From Dermacoccus abyssi (GTDB lineage: Bacteria > Actinomycetota > Actinomycetes > Actinomycetales > Dermatophilaceae): DNA of 64,000 bases. Both the position numbers and the translations under genes were made by a program. The stretch is taken from assembly GCF_034541975.1 (NCBI RefSeq), contig NZ_JAVYJM010000001.1; one strand, written 5' to 3'. The first letter of the stretch is position 1. Every line of letters begins with the position of its first letter. Under the pieces are notes generated by a model that saw only the letters and a list, made by a program, of their open reading frames with translations, did not search any database and was not told the DNA's origin. Below are positions 43,986 through 52,821 of this stretch, one piece after another.

Positions 43986-45581
43986 ATGACTGCCCTGCCC
44001 GCCGAGCACGACACAGCGCTCGCCGCCCTGCCCAACGCCCTGCACGTCAAGCCGGGCACCGAGTGGAGTTCGGTCCTCGACCGCGCCGCCACCGCCGCCC
44101 CGGAGGCCTTCGGCGAAGGCCGCCTCAAGAACCTCGTCGGTGGTGAGTGGCTCTCCAACGGCACCGACGAGATGCTGACGAGCCCCGTCGACGGCAGCTC
44201 GCTCATCAACCTGCCGAAGCTCTCCGTCGAGGAGGCTCAGGCCGCAGTCCACGCCGCGACGCAACAGCACCTCGAGTGGCAGAACGTTCCGCTGGCCGAG
44301 CGCAAGAAGCGCGTCCTCGCCGCCGTCGAGGCGATGACCCAGGTGCGCGACGACCTCGCGCTGCTGCTCGCCTGGGAGATCGGCAAGCCGTGGCGCCTGG
44401 CCTGCGCCGATGTCGACCGCGCACTCGACGGCGTGCGCTGGTACGTCGAGGAGATCGACTCGATGATGGACGGCCGCCGCCCGCTCGAGGGGCCGGTGAG
44501 CAACATCGCGAGCTGGAACTACCCGATGTCGGTGCTCGTGCACTCCGAGCTCGTGCAGATGCTCGCGGGCAACGCCGTCATCGCGAAGACGCCCTCGCAG
44601 GGCGGCGCGACCTGCCTGACGCTCGCGCACGCGATGATGGCGCGCGAGGGACTGCCCGCGACGCTCATCTCCGGCAGCGGCGCCCACCTCTCCGAGGTGC
44701 TCGTGCGCTCGCCCGAGATCGGGGCCATGGCCTTCGTCGGTGGGCGCTCGAACGGCGGCAAGATCGCCGCGCAGCTCGTCGACACCGGCAAGCGCCACAT
44801 GCTCGAGCAGGAGGGCCTCAACGCCTGGGGCATCTGGAACTTCTCCGACTGGGAGGGCCTGGCCGCCCACCTCAAGAAGGGCTTCGAGTACGGCAAGCAG
44901 CGGTGCACCGCGTACCCGCGCTACGTCGTGCAACGCGAGCTGGTCGACAAGTTCCTCGAGACCTACCTACCCATCGTGTCGGAGCTGAAGTTCGGCCACC
45001 CGCTGGCCGTGGAGAACGACGACGACGATCTGCCGGAACTCGACTTCGGCCCGATGATCAGCGCCTCCAAGGCCCGCGAGCTGAGCGAGCAGGTCGACGA
45101 CGCGATGCACCGCGGCGCCGTGCCGATCTATCGCGCGGACGTGGAGTCACGAGGGCGCTTCCTCGAGGGACAGGACACCTCGGCCTACGTCGCCCCGACG
45201 ACGCTGCTGTCGCCCGCAACGGCCAGCTCGCTCATGCACGCCGAGCCGTTCGGCCCGATCGACACGATCGTCGTCGTCGACACCGAGGCCGAGCTGCTCG
45301 CCCAGATGAACGCGTCGAACGGTGCGCTCGTGGCGAGCCTGGCCTGTGACGACGAGGTGCTCGGCCGACGCCTCTCGCGCGAACTGCAGGCGTTCAAGGT
45401 CGGCATCAACAAGCCCCGCTCGCGCGGCGACAAGGCCGAGCCGTTCGGTGGGTACGGCGCCTCGTGGCTCGGCTGCTTCGTCGGCGGCGAACTGCTCGTG
45501 CAGGCCGTGACCGAGGGGCCCGAGGGCGAGATGCTCTACGGCAACTTCCCGGAGCACTCGCGCTACCCCGAGCGCAGCTGA
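43986..45581 (+). CDS. aldehyde dehydrogenase (NAD(P)+-dependent)
   Basis: 531 residues; TGAGGAGTC 6 nt before the ATG. ALDH-superfamily features: WNYPMSVLVHSELVQMLAGNAVIAKTPSQ (cofactor site), general base Glu in LEQEGLNAWGI, catalytic Cys in GKQRCTAYPRY (about residue 309), and HAEPFGPIDTI. The usual GQ-C context is altered (KQRC), and the NAD loop reads FVGGRSNGG. A distinct actinobacterial subgroup; substrate unknown. Monocistronic. Confidence 0.87.
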   Translation: MTALPAEHDTALAALPNALHVKPGTEWSSVLDRAATAAPEAFGEGRLKNLVGGEWLSNGTDEMLTSPVDGSSLINLPKLSVEEAQAAVHAATQQHLEWQNVPLAERKKRVLAAVEAMTQVRDDLALLLAWEIGKPWRLACADVDRALDGVRWYVEEIDSMMDGRRPLEGPVSNIASWNYPMSVLVHSELVQMLAGNAVIAKTPSQGGATCLTLAHAMMAREGLPATLISGSGAHLSEVLVRSPEIGAMAFVGGRSNGGKIAAQLVDTGKRHMLEQEGLNAWGIWNFSDWEGLAAHLKKGFEYGKQRCTAYPRYVVQRELVDKFLETYLPIVSELKFGHPLAVENDDDDLPELDFGPMISASKARELSEQVDDAMHRGAVPIYRADVESRGRFLEGQDTSAYVAPTTLLSPATASSLMHAEPFGPIDTIVVVDTEAELLAQMNASNGALVASLACDDEVLGRRLSRELQAFKVGINKPRSRGDKAEPFGGYGASWLGCFVGGELLVQAVTEGPEGEMLYGNFPEHSRYPERS

Positions 45582-45594
45582 CCGTTCGCGCCCC

Positions 45595-45629
45595 ACGTGC
45601 CCTCCGGCCCCTGCGGTCGGAGGGCACGT
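45595..45629 (+). terminator. intrinsic terminator after aldehyde dehydrogenase
   Basis: 12-base stem ACGTGCCCTCCG / CGGAGGGCACGT, extended outward by further GC pairing, 13 bp past the stop. Confidence 0.85.
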
Positions 45630-45717
45630 TGCGTGGCGCGGAAGGGTCGCGCAACGTCCGGCGAACTCTCGGTGAAGCCCCTGGCGTGTCGCTGACGGCG
45701 TCGGCCACGGTGAGCAC

Positions 45718-46593
45718 GTGAGCCTCACCGACATCGCGGTCGCCCACCGGGGCGGCGCCGGCCTCGCGCCCGAGAACACCCTCGCCGCGTTCGAGATGTC
45801 GCACGCCCTCGGCCTGCGCCTGCTCGAGACCGATGTCCAGGTGACGAAGGACGGCGTCGCGCTCGCCTTCCACGACGCGACGCTCGCGCGAACGGCCGGG
45901 ATCGACGCGCGCGTCCGCGACCTCACGTGGGAGGAACTGCGCGCCGTCCGGGTGGGCGGTGAGCCGATCCTGCGCCTCGATGCCTTGCTCGACGCCTTTC
46001 CCGACGCGAGCTTCCTCATCGATCTCAAGACAGTGCGCGCAGCGGCCCCGCTCGTCGACGCCGTGCGCCGCACGCGCAGCGCCGAGCGCGTCTGCGTCGC
46101 CGACGGCCGAGACACCTGGCTGCGCGATGTCGCCGAAAGCGCGGGCTGCGCGCGATCGCTCGGCTGGCGCGGTCTACTGACTCTCATGGGCGCAGCGAAG
46201 ACGGGCACCCGAGCCCCGCGGCGCGTGCTTCACGGCGCGTTCGCCGCCCACATCGCCACCAGGCTGGGCGGCATCCCGTGGATGGCGGATGCGCGAGCCG
46301 CCGCACGCCTCGTCGACATGACGCACGACGCCGGGCTTCGCCTCGTGACGTGGACCGTCAACGACAGCGCCCAGATGACCCGCTACCTCGACGCGGGCGT
46401 CGACTCGGTCATCACCGACCGACCGGACCTGCTGCGTGAGGTGCTCGTCGCCCGGGACGCGTGGACGGCGCCCGAAGGCTCGCCGCTCGTGCGCACTCAG
46501 CCGAAGCGCACGGCCCCGCTGGAACTGACGCGGACGCCGACACGAGCACCCTCGTCGAGCGTCGCGGCAGTCGGCGCGTCATCGCTCGGATAG
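45718..46593 (+). CDS. glycerophosphodiester phosphodiesterase
   Basis: 291 residues from a GTG. GDPD fold: AHRGGAGLAPENTLAAFE (catalytic His and Glu), LETDVQVTKDGVALAFHD (second catalytic His), and LVTWTVNDSAQMTRYLDAGVDSVITDRPD at the C-terminal end. No signal peptide, so intracellular. Hydrolyses glycerophosphodiesters to sn-glycerol-3-phosphate. Its last 97 bp overlap the 3' end of the convergent thiQ-like gene, so the C-terminal ~32 residues are low complexity. Confidence 0.92.
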   Translation: MSLTDIAVAHRGGAGLAPENTLAAFEMSHALGLRLLETDVQVTKDGVALAFHDATLARTAGIDARVRDLTWEELRAVRVGGEPILRLDALLDAFPDASFLIDLKTVRAAAPLVDAVRRTRSAERVCVADGRDTWLRDVAESAGCARSLGWRGLLTLMGAAKTGTRAPRRVLHGAFAAHIATRLGGIPWMADARAAARLVDMTHDAGLRLVTWTVNDSAQMTRYLDAGVDSVITDRPDLLREVLVARDAWTAPEGSPLVRTQPKRTAPLELTRTPTRAPSSSVAAVGASSLG

Positions 46594-47540
46594 GCGATCG
46601 CCTCCAGTTCGCGCCCCGGCAGAGCATCGAGGGTGACGCTGACGTGGGTCGCCTCGCCCGACGCCGACACCCGCGCCACCCTTCCGGGCAGAGCGCCGGG
46701 GGCGTCGAGGCCGACAACCCGCAGGCCACCGCGCCGCAGCGCCCAGGCAGCGCGTTCGAGGCCGAGTCGCTGTGCTTCGTCCGGGGTGAGGTGCGTGGTG
46801 AACCCGAGGAAGTCAGCGGTCTCCTCGTCCAGCGGGTGAGCCCAGACCTCACGCGTCGAGCCGTGCTGAACGATGCGACCGTCGCGCATGATCGCCATGT
46901 CGTCCGCGACCGTGAGCGCTTCGTCGTGATCGTGTGTGACGAAGAGGGCCGTCGCACCCTCGGCGAGCAGAACGGAGCGCAGATCGCCCGCCAGGCGTTC
47001 GCGCAGCGAGCGATCGAGAGCCGACAGCGGCTCGTCGAGCAGGAGCAGTCGAGGCCGTGCGGCGAGCGCGCGCGCGAGCGCCACTCGCTGCTGCTGGCCG
47101 CCCGAAAGCGTTGCCGGACGGCGCGATTCGAGCCCCGAGAGCCCCACGAGGTCGAGCAGTTCGGCCACGCGGGCATCACGCTCGGCGGCCGGTGCGCCCC
47201 GTCGCGCCAGGGCGTACGCCACGTTGCCTGCCACATCGAGGTGGCCGAAGAGTTGCCCGTCCTGGAACATGAGCGCGAAGTCGCGCTTGTGGGTGGGCAC
47301 GCGTGTCACGTCGGTGCCGGCGAAGGCGATGCGCCCGGCCTCCAGCGCCTGCAGACCGGCGACGGCGCGCAGGAGCGTCGACTTGCCGCACCCGCTCGGG
47401 CCGAGCACGGCGAGCACGCGCCCGCGCGGCAGCGTGAGGGAGACGTCGTCGAGTGCCGGTGTGGCGTTGCCGGCGAAGGTGACGCGGGCGTCCGTCACCT
47501 CGAGGCCTCCGGCGTCCTCCCGATCCTGAGGCTGCGTCAT
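46497..47540 (-). CDS. thiQ: thiamine ABC transporter ATP-binding protein
   Basis: 347 residues. Walker A GPSGCGKST, Q-loop MFQDGQLFGH, signature LSGGQQQRVALARAL, Walker B LLLLDEPLSALD, H-loop THDHDEA; a C-terminal regulatory extension (~230-347). The family alone could be iron or thiamine; the riboswitch and operon make thiamine the better call. Start overlaps the permease stop by 4 nt. Confidence 0.88.
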   Translation of the reverse strand: MTQPQDREDAGGLEVTDARVTFAGNATPALDDVSLTLPRGRVLAVLGPSGCGKSTLLRAVAGLQALEAGRIAFAGTDVTRVPTHKRDFALMFQDGQLFGHLDVAGNVAYALARRGAPAAERDARVAELLDLVGLSGLESRRPATLSGGQQQRVALARALAARPRLLLLDEPLSALDRSLRERLAGDLRSVLLAEGATALFVTHDHDEALTVADDMAIMRDGRIVQHGSTREVWAHPLDEETADFLGFTTHLTPDEAQRLGLERAAWALRRGGLRVVGLDAPGALPGRVARVSASGEATHVSVTLDALPGRELEAIAYPSDDAPTAATLDEGARVGVRVSSSGAVRFG

Positions 47541-49234
47541 CCGTCCATCCTTCCCGCGGCGCTGCCGCCGATGCGTTCCACGGCAGCCATGACGAGGGCC
47601 GTCACCGTCGCGAGCAACACGGAAGCCGCCATCGCTGCCCCGAAGTTGCCCGCGCCGGGGCGGCCGAGCAGTTGATAGATGAGAACGGGCAGCGTCGGCG
47701 ACTCGGGCTGGGCGAGAAACGCCGTCGCCCCGAACTCGCCGAGCGACACGGCGAGGGCGAACCCCGCCGCGGCGACGAAAGGACGCCACAGGTGTGGCAG
47801 GTCGGCCGTCATCCAGGCGCGCAACGGGCTCGCGCCGAGGGCCGCCGCGGCTTCACGCGACCTCGGGTCGAGCGAGCGCAGCACGGGTACGAGCGTGCGC
47901 ACGACGAGCGGCAGCGCGACGGTGGCCTGCGCGATCGGGATGAGGATCGGCGAGCTGCGCAGATCGAGCGGCGGACGGTCGAGGGTGAGAAGGAAACCGA
48001 AGCCGACCGTCACGGCCGAGACGCCGAGCGGCAGCATGAACGCAGCGTCGAGGCCCGCAATGACGCGGCGGCCGCGCGGCGTGCGAGCCCGCCACGAGAC
48101 GACGACCGACACCATGACGCCGAGCGCGAGCGCGAGCAGTGCCGCGTCGAGAGCGATGCGCCACGACACCGAGAGGGCGGCCAGGGCGGCCAGCTCTCCG
48201 CCGAGCGCGCGGTAGTGCACGAGGGACCAACCGTCGCCGTCACGCAGCGAGCGCAGGACGAGGGTGAAGAGAGGTGTGACGACGAGAGCCAAGGCGAAGA
48301 GGGTGGCAGCGAGCGCCGGGGCGTCGGATCGGGTGACTCGGCGCGGCTCGTCGGCCACCGCGACGCCGCGGCGCACAACGGAATCACTGCGCCGCAGACC
48401 CGAGCGGGCCCGCTCGGCGCCGAGCAGCAACAGCGCAACGAGGACGAACTGCACGGTCGAGAGCACCGCGGCGGCGCGCAGGTCGAGGAACTCGACCGTG
48501 AGCGAGTAGATCTCGGTCTCGAGCGTCGCGTAACGCAGCCCGCCGAGCATGAGCACGATGCCGAACGCCGTCGAACAGAAGAGGAACACGACCGTCGCGG
48601 CACTGACGACGGCGGGACGCAACGCCGGCCACGTCACCGTCCGGAAGACCTGGGCGGGCGATGCTCCGAGGCCGGCTGCCGCCTGCGCGGTGCGCGGGTC
48701 GAGGGAGGCCCACAACGGCCCGACCGTGCGCACGACGACGGAGATGTTGAAGAACACCATCGCGAGCAGCACCGGCTGCCACGTTCCGTCCCACCCCAGC
48801 GCCGCGAGCGGCCCGCCGGGGGCGAACAGCGAGCGGAATGCCACGCCGACGACGACCGTCGGCAACACGAACGGCAGGACGACGAGGGCGCGCCACAGCC
48901 CCGCCAACGGCACCCGCAGGCGGTAGAGCACGTGCGCGACGGGCAGCCCGAGCGCCACCGAGCAGAGCGTCGCGAGCGCCGCCATCCACAGCGTGAACCA
49001 CAGCACGCGCAGGGTACGCGGGCGGGTGACGACGTCCCAGGCACCCGCGAGGTCAACGCCCCCACCGTCGCCCGTGACGCCGCGCACCGCCATCGCGAGA
49101 ACCGGCCACCCGAAGAAGATGCCGAGGAAGACGAGCGGCACCGCGGCGAGCAACGCGAGCACGAGCACGCGCGGGAGGGACGAGGTTCCCGCGCGTGCTC
49201 GTGCTGCCGGCGCAGCCACGCCGTCACGGCTCAC
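47537..49234 (-). CDS. thiP: thiamine ABC transporter permease (duplicated domain)
   Basis: 565 residues with about 12 helices arranged as two BPD_transp_1 halves, the ThiP/FbpB layout. Each half has an EAA-type loop: AQAAAGLGASPAQVFRTVTWP and EAAAALGASPLRAWMTADLP. GTG start lies inside the thiB stop (GTGA). A small N-terminal basic stretch precedes helix 1. Confidence 0.9.
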   Translation of the reverse strand: MSRDGVAAPAARARAGTSSLPRVLVLALLAAVPLVFLGIFFGWPVLAMAVRGVTGDGGGVDLAGAWDVVTRPRTLRVLWFTLWMAALATLCSVALGLPVAHVLYRLRVPLAGLWRALVVLPFVLPTVVVGVAFRSLFAPGGPLAALGWDGTWQPVLLAMVFFNISVVVRTVGPLWASLDPRTAQAAAGLGASPAQVFRTVTWPALRPAVVSAATVVFLFCSTAFGIVLMLGGLRYATLETEIYSLTVEFLDLRAAAVLSTVQFVLVALLLLGAERARSGLRRSDSVVRRGVAVADEPRRVTRSDAPALAATLFALALVVTPLFTLVLRSLRDGDGWSLVHYRALGGELAALAALSVSWRIALDAALLALALGVMVSVVVSWRARTPRGRRVIAGLDAAFMLPLGVSAVTVGFGFLLTLDRPPLDLRSSPILIPIAQATVALPLVVRTLVPVLRSLDPRSREAAAALGASPLRAWMTADLPHLWRPFVAAAGFALAVSLGEFGATAFLAQPESPTLPVLIYQLLGRPGAGNFGAAMAASVLLATVTALVMAAVERIGGSAAGRMDG

Positions 49235-50349
49235 TTCGACGTGACGTCCTTCCACTGCGTCAGCCACGTCTGACGCTTCTCGTCGATCTGCGCCGGCGAG
49301 ACGTCGATCGTCTTCTCGGCGGGCTTCACCGTCTTCGCCCACTCAGGCGGCAGCTCGACCGAGGAATCGACCGGGAAGACGTACATCGAGTTCGGCAGCG
49401 ACTTCTGGAAGCTCTTGCCGTTCATGAAGTCGATGAACGCCTTGGCGCCCTCGGGGTTCTTCGCGCCCTTGATGACGCCCGCGTACTCGTTCGAGCGGAA
49501 GCACGTGTTGCCGAGCGCCGACGTCGTCGACTTGCCCGCGCCGTCCACCGTGAACGCCGGGGAACTGTCGTAGCTGACGACGATCGGGCGGCTGCCCTTG
49601 CCCTCACCGGCCGTGTAGTCGACGTTCCAGGCGTCGCTCCAGCCCGACGTCAGCTTGAGGCCGTTGCTCATGAGCTTCGTCCAGTACGGCTTCCAGCCGT
49701 TCTCGCCGTACTTGCCGACCGTCGCGAGGAAGAACGCCATGCCGGGCGAACTCGACGAGGCACCCGGCGCCACCATGAGGTTCTTGTACTCCGGCTTCGT
49801 CAGGTCGTCGAGGCCCGCCGGCTTCTTCTTGTTGTTCTTCGTGAACCACGCGTCGTCGACGTTGACGCACACCGACGCCGTGTCGATGGGCGACAGCACG
49901 CCCTTGCCCTGGCCGTCCGGCAGGTCGTACGTCGACGTCGACGCAGCGGCAGCCTTCGACGTGTACGGCTCGAGCACGCCCTCCTTCGTCACCCGCGACG
50001 CGAACGTGTTGTCGATGCCGAAGACGACGTCGCCCGTCGGATTGTTCTTCGCGAGCACCAACTTGTTGGCCAGGGTGCCCGCGTCGCCCGACTTCGACAC
50101 CTTCACGGTGTAGCCGGTCTGCTTCGTGAACTCGTCCATGACGGCTTTGTCGGGCGCCCAGGACTCGTGGGTCACGAGCGTCACCGTCTTGCTCTTCGCA
50201 TCCGACGCTGACGCCGACGACGTCGTCTTCGTGTCACTGACGCTGCACGCCGACGTCGCCAACACCGCAACACCGGCCACCAGCGCAGCCACCGTCGTCG
50301 GGACGGGGTGGGGGCCACCCTCCCGCTCGGTCACGTGGAACTTGCTCAT
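49231..50349 (-). CDS. thiB: thiamine ABC transporter substrate-binding lipoprotein
   Basis: 372 residues; ATG preceded by GAGGAGG. Lipobox-like LATSACS around residue 35. Type II binding-protein fold related to TbpA/ThiB: VTLVTHESWAPDKAVMDEFTKQTG, VFGIDNTFASR, PIVVSYDSSPAF. First gene downstream of the TPP riboswitch. Confidence 0.92.
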   Translation of the reverse strand: MSKFHVTEREGGPHPVPTTVAALVAGVAVLATSACSVSDTKTTSSASASDAKSKTVTLVTHESWAPDKAVMDEFTKQTGYTVKVSKSGDAGTLANKLVLAKNNPTGDVVFGIDNTFASRVTKEGVLEPYTSKAAAASTSTYDLPDGQGKGVLSPIDTASVCVNVDDAWFTKNNKKKPAGLDDLTKPEYKNLMVAPGASSSSPGMAFFLATVGKYGENGWKPYWTKLMSNGLKLTSGWSDAWNVDYTAGEGKGSRPIVVSYDSSPAFTVDGAGKSTTSALGNTCFRSNEYAGVIKGAKNPEGAKAFIDFMNGKSFQKSLPNSMYVFPVDSSVELPPEWAKTVKPAEKTIDVSPAQIDEKRQTWLTQWKDVTSK

Positions 50350-50422
50350 CACGACGTCCTCCTCACCTCGAGTGAGGGACCACGCCCGCAAGCGGCACGA
50401 GCCGCGCACGAACGGGTGAGTC

Positions 50423-50512
50423 TCGACTTCCTCCGCCGGTGCTAACCGGTTCAGGTTCGAGGGTTTAGTGCCCTACCTCGGCACGATCTCAGCGCAACGT
50501 GCGCTCCCCTGT
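50423..50512 (-). promoter_or_regulatory. TPP riboswitch (THI box)
   Basis: Read on the minus strand: ACAGGGGAGCGC (from 50512), GCGCTGAGAT, then ACCCTCGAACCTGAACCGG, TTAGCACCGGCGGAGGAAG. These are the conserved P1/P2/P3 and pyrophosphate-sensor segments of the THI element. It ends ~75 nt before thiB and would shut the operon when thiamine pyrophosphate is abundant. It is the best evidence for the transporter's substrate. Confidence 0.95.
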
Positions 50513-50625
50513 CGTTCGCAGGCGACATTACACGTCGACCAATCGGCCCGCACGACTGGCGAACACACAACACCGCCTGCGAATATGGGCACAAGACACT
50601 GACCACCCTTGGAAGGGGAGACAAC

Positions 50626-50961
50626 ATGGGCAACCTCGTCTGGAAGGTACTCAGCCTCGGCGCCGGAATCGTCGCCAGCAAGGCAGCCACCACCGTCGCG
50701 ACCAAGGGCTGGAAGACCGCCACCGGCAAGAGCCCGCGCAGCGCCAAGGACCCGAACGCCGGCATCCTCGAAGCCGCCATCTACGCCGCCATCTCCACCG
50801 GCGCCCTCGCCGCCGCCAAGATGTACGCCGAGCGTCGCGCAGCCGACTACTACACCAAGTCCGCCGGCCACCCGCCGCAGGCGCTCGTCAAGCGCGCCGA
50901 GGAAGAGGCCAAGGAAGCCAAGAAGGGCAAGAGCCAGGCGCCTGTCGTCGTCATGAAGTGA
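50626..50961 (+). CDS. DUF4235 small membrane-associated protein
   Basis: 111 residues. The DUF4235 layout is two hydrophobic/Ala-rich helices (WKVLSLGAGIVASKAATTVATKGWK and AAIYAAISTGALAAAKMYAERRAADYY) and a Lys/Glu-rich tail. Function unknown; common in actinobacteria. AAGGGGAG precedes the ATG. Ends before a very long hairpin. Confidence 0.85.
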   Translation: MGNLVWKVLSLGAGIVASKAATTVATKGWKTATGKSPRSAKDPNAGILEAAIYAAISTGALAAAKMYAERRAADYYTKSAGHPPQALVKRAEEEAKEAKKGKSQAPVVVMK

Positions 50962-50969
50962 TTCCCTAC

Positions 50970-51031
50970 GTGCTGTCGCACCGAGCGTGACGGCCTCGCA
51001 GGCTCGGCCGTCACGCTCGGTGCGACAGCAC
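50970..51031. terminator. long perfect hairpin after DUF4235
   Basis: Arms 50970-50995 and 51006-51031 are a perfect 26-base inverted repeat around a 10-base loop TCGCAGGCTC. Works as a terminator but is longer than needed; it may belong to the same class as the palindromic elements elsewhere in the window. Confidence 0.85.
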
Positions 51032-51051
51032 TCGGGGGAGTCCGCTTCCAG

Positions 51052-51099
51052 CGGGGTCGCGCACTCAAGGAGTGTTGCGGCCCCGTTGCCGTACCCGGC
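51052..51099. repeat. 48-bp direct repeat, copy A
   Basis: Differs from copy B at one base (CAAGG for CGAGG). Begins CGGGGTCGCGCACTC and ends CGTTGCCGTACCCGGC. Internally GGGG.CGC.CACTC and GAGTG..GCG.CCCC can fold into a hairpin; the end ACCCGGC pairs with GCCGGGT just downstream. Confidence 0.9.
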
Positions 51100-51136
51100 T
51101 CTTCATACCCGCCGGGTTGATCGTTTCCCTGCGTGA

Positions 51137-51184
51137 CGGGGTCGCGCACTCGAGGAGTGTTGCGGCCCCGTTGCCGTACCCGGC
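51137..51184. repeat. 48-bp direct repeat, copy B
   Basis: 47 of 48 bases identical to copy A, 37 bp further on. The internal hairpin here is a better palindrome (CACTC GAG GAGTG). Followed by GCTTATGCCGCGGGT, which can pair with the repeat's ACCCG end. Confidence 0.9.
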
Positions 51185-51294
51185 GCTTATGCCGCGGGTC
51201 TTTTCTCCCCCTTTGGGGTGAAGTGTTACGACGCGTCATGACGGGAGTTTTCGCGTTCCTTCCGCTGCACCGCGACGCGCTGTAGCGTCATCGC

Positions 51295-52821
51295 ATGACG
51301 ACGACGTCCGCGGGTGAAAACCCCACCAACAGCGGCCCCCACGAGGGCGTTCCCGGCGCGTTCTCCGCGTACCGCGACTACATCCCCGCCACCAAGGGCG
51401 TGCACGACGAATCCGTCACCGCCGACGCCAAGATGCGGCCCGACTACTGCACGGTCCTCAGCCGCATCGAAGCCCTCGGCTCCGAACGCCTCACCGCGCG
51501 CCTCCGGGAAACCGCCGATGACCTCGAAGAACTGGGCGTCACGATCAACTCCAAGGACGGCAACCGCCCCTACCCCATCGACATCGCGCCCCGCATCATC
51601 ACCGCCGAACGCTGGGCCGAGATCAGCGCAGGCCTCGAACAGCGCGTGCGCGCGCACGAGCTGTTCCTGCGTGACGTCTACGGTCCCGGCGAAATCCTCA
51701 AAGCCGGCCGCATCGACCGCGAAGTCCTGCGCCGCGCGCCCGGCTACTCCAAGGACGGCCACAAGGTGCCCGAAGGGTTCGTCCGCGCCGGCCTCTGCGG
51801 GCTCGACCTCGTCTCCCCCTCCGCCGGCGAATGGATCGTCCTGGAGGACAACTTGCGGATGCCCGGTGGGCTCGGCATGAGCCACATCAACCGGCGCATC
51901 CTCGAAGACCACTTCGCCGAGATCCTGCCCACGCCCGGCAAACTGCGTCACCCCCGCGAGGCCTACCCCATCCTGCGCGAAGCCTTCCTCGCGGCAGCAG
52001 CTCTCGTCGAGGGCGCAGACGCCGACGACGAACTCGGCCTGTGCATGGTCTCCCCCGGTGAAACCGACACCACGTGGTACGAGCAGAACCTCGTCAGTGG
52101 CGAAATCGGCGCAGCCCTCGTCACCGCCGACAAACTGCTCGTCGACGACGGCATCCTCTACCGCCTCGACGGTGACGATCGCCACCGCATCCACCTCCTC
52201 AACCCGCGGATGGGCGAGGAGGAACTGTTCGGCTCCGAGGGCGCCGACGGGCGCAAGCTCGGGGAGACACTGCGCGACGTCATGGCTGCCGGTGCCGTCA
52301 CCATCATCAACGCCCCCGGCAACGGTCTCGCCGACGACAAGGCCGTCTACGCACTCGTGCCCGACATGATCGATTTCTACCTCGGCGAGGAACCCCTCAT
52401 CGGCCAGGTGCCGACGTTGCTGTGCTCCGACGAGAAGCAGCGCGAGGAGGTCCTCGACCGGCTCGACGAGCTCGTCGTCAAGCCCATCGACGGCTACGGC
52501 GGCACCGGCATCACCGTCGGTCCCGAGTGCTCCGAGGACGAACTCGAGGAGCGACGCAGCGAAATCCGAGAGACGCCGGCGCGGTTCGTCGCGCAGGACA
52601 TCATCCCGCTCTCCACACTGCCGACGCTCTCCGACGGAGCATTCGCGCCCAGTCACGTCGATCTGCGAGCCTTCGTCATGCAACGCCCGGACCCGGACGA
52701 CCCCTCTCGCACGAACGCCCAGACGGCGCCCACCGCGATGACGCGAGTCGCTCCGGTGGGCACGATGATCGTCAACGTCTCCGCGGGCGGAGGCGGGAAG
52801 GACACCTGGATCAAGTCGTGA
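51295..52821 (+). CDS. circularly permuted ATP-grasp ligase (type 2, COG2308-like)
   Basis: 508 residues. Landmarks of the CP_ATPgrasp_2 family: RPYPIDIAPRIITAERWAEI, LEQRVRAHELFLRDVYGPGEIL, GEWIVLEDNLRMPGGLG, and the displaced ATP-binding segments VVKPIDGYGGTGITVGP and VDLRAFVMQ. The family is thought to ligate amino acids or peptides (ATP-grasp carboxylate-amine ligases), usually beside alpha-E and transglutaminase genes, which are absent here. Coupled to the S9 peptidase by a 4-nt overlap. Product unknown. Confidence 0.9.
   Translation: MTTTSAGENPTNSGPHEGVPGAFSAYRDYIPATKGVHDESVTADAKMRPDYCTVLSRIEALGSERLTARLRETADDLEELGVTINSKDGNRPYPIDIAPRIITAERWAEISAGLEQRVRAHELFLRDVYGPGEILKAGRIDREVLRRAPGYSKDGHKVPEGFVRAGLCGLDLVSPSAGEWIVLEDNLRMPGGLGMSHINRRILEDHFAEILPTPGKLRHPREAYPILREAFLAAAALVEGADADDELGLCMVSPGETDTTWYEQNLVSGEIGAALVTADKLLVDDGILYRLDGDDRHRIHLLNPRMGEEELFGSEGADGRKLGETLRDVMAAGAVTIINAPGNGLADDKAVYALVPDMIDFYLGEEPLIGQVPTLLCSDEKQREEVLDRLDELVVKPIDGYGGTGITVGPECSEDELEERRSEIRETPARFVAQDIIPLSTLPTLSDGAFAPSHVDLRAFVMQRPDPDDPSRTNAQTAPTAMTRVAPVGTMIVNVSAGGGGKDTWIKS

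Larger units (their letters stand above)
51032..51294. other. intergenic region with duplicated hairpin units
   Basis: No coding frame supported. It holds two 48-bp near-identical units (listed separately) and the promoter of the ATP-grasp operon. The last ~55 bp before ATG 51295 show no strong Shine-Dalgarno. Confidence 0.5.

Noticed and set aside
46497..47540. Iron(III) rather than thiamine specificity for the ABC system
   Set aside because: Permease and ATPase families overlap with FbpBC, but the TPP riboswitch directly upstream of the operon decides for thiamine.
51052..51184. CRISPR-like array
   Set aside because: Only two copies with one 37-bp spacer, hairpin-containing repeats of 48 bp, and no cas gene nearby.
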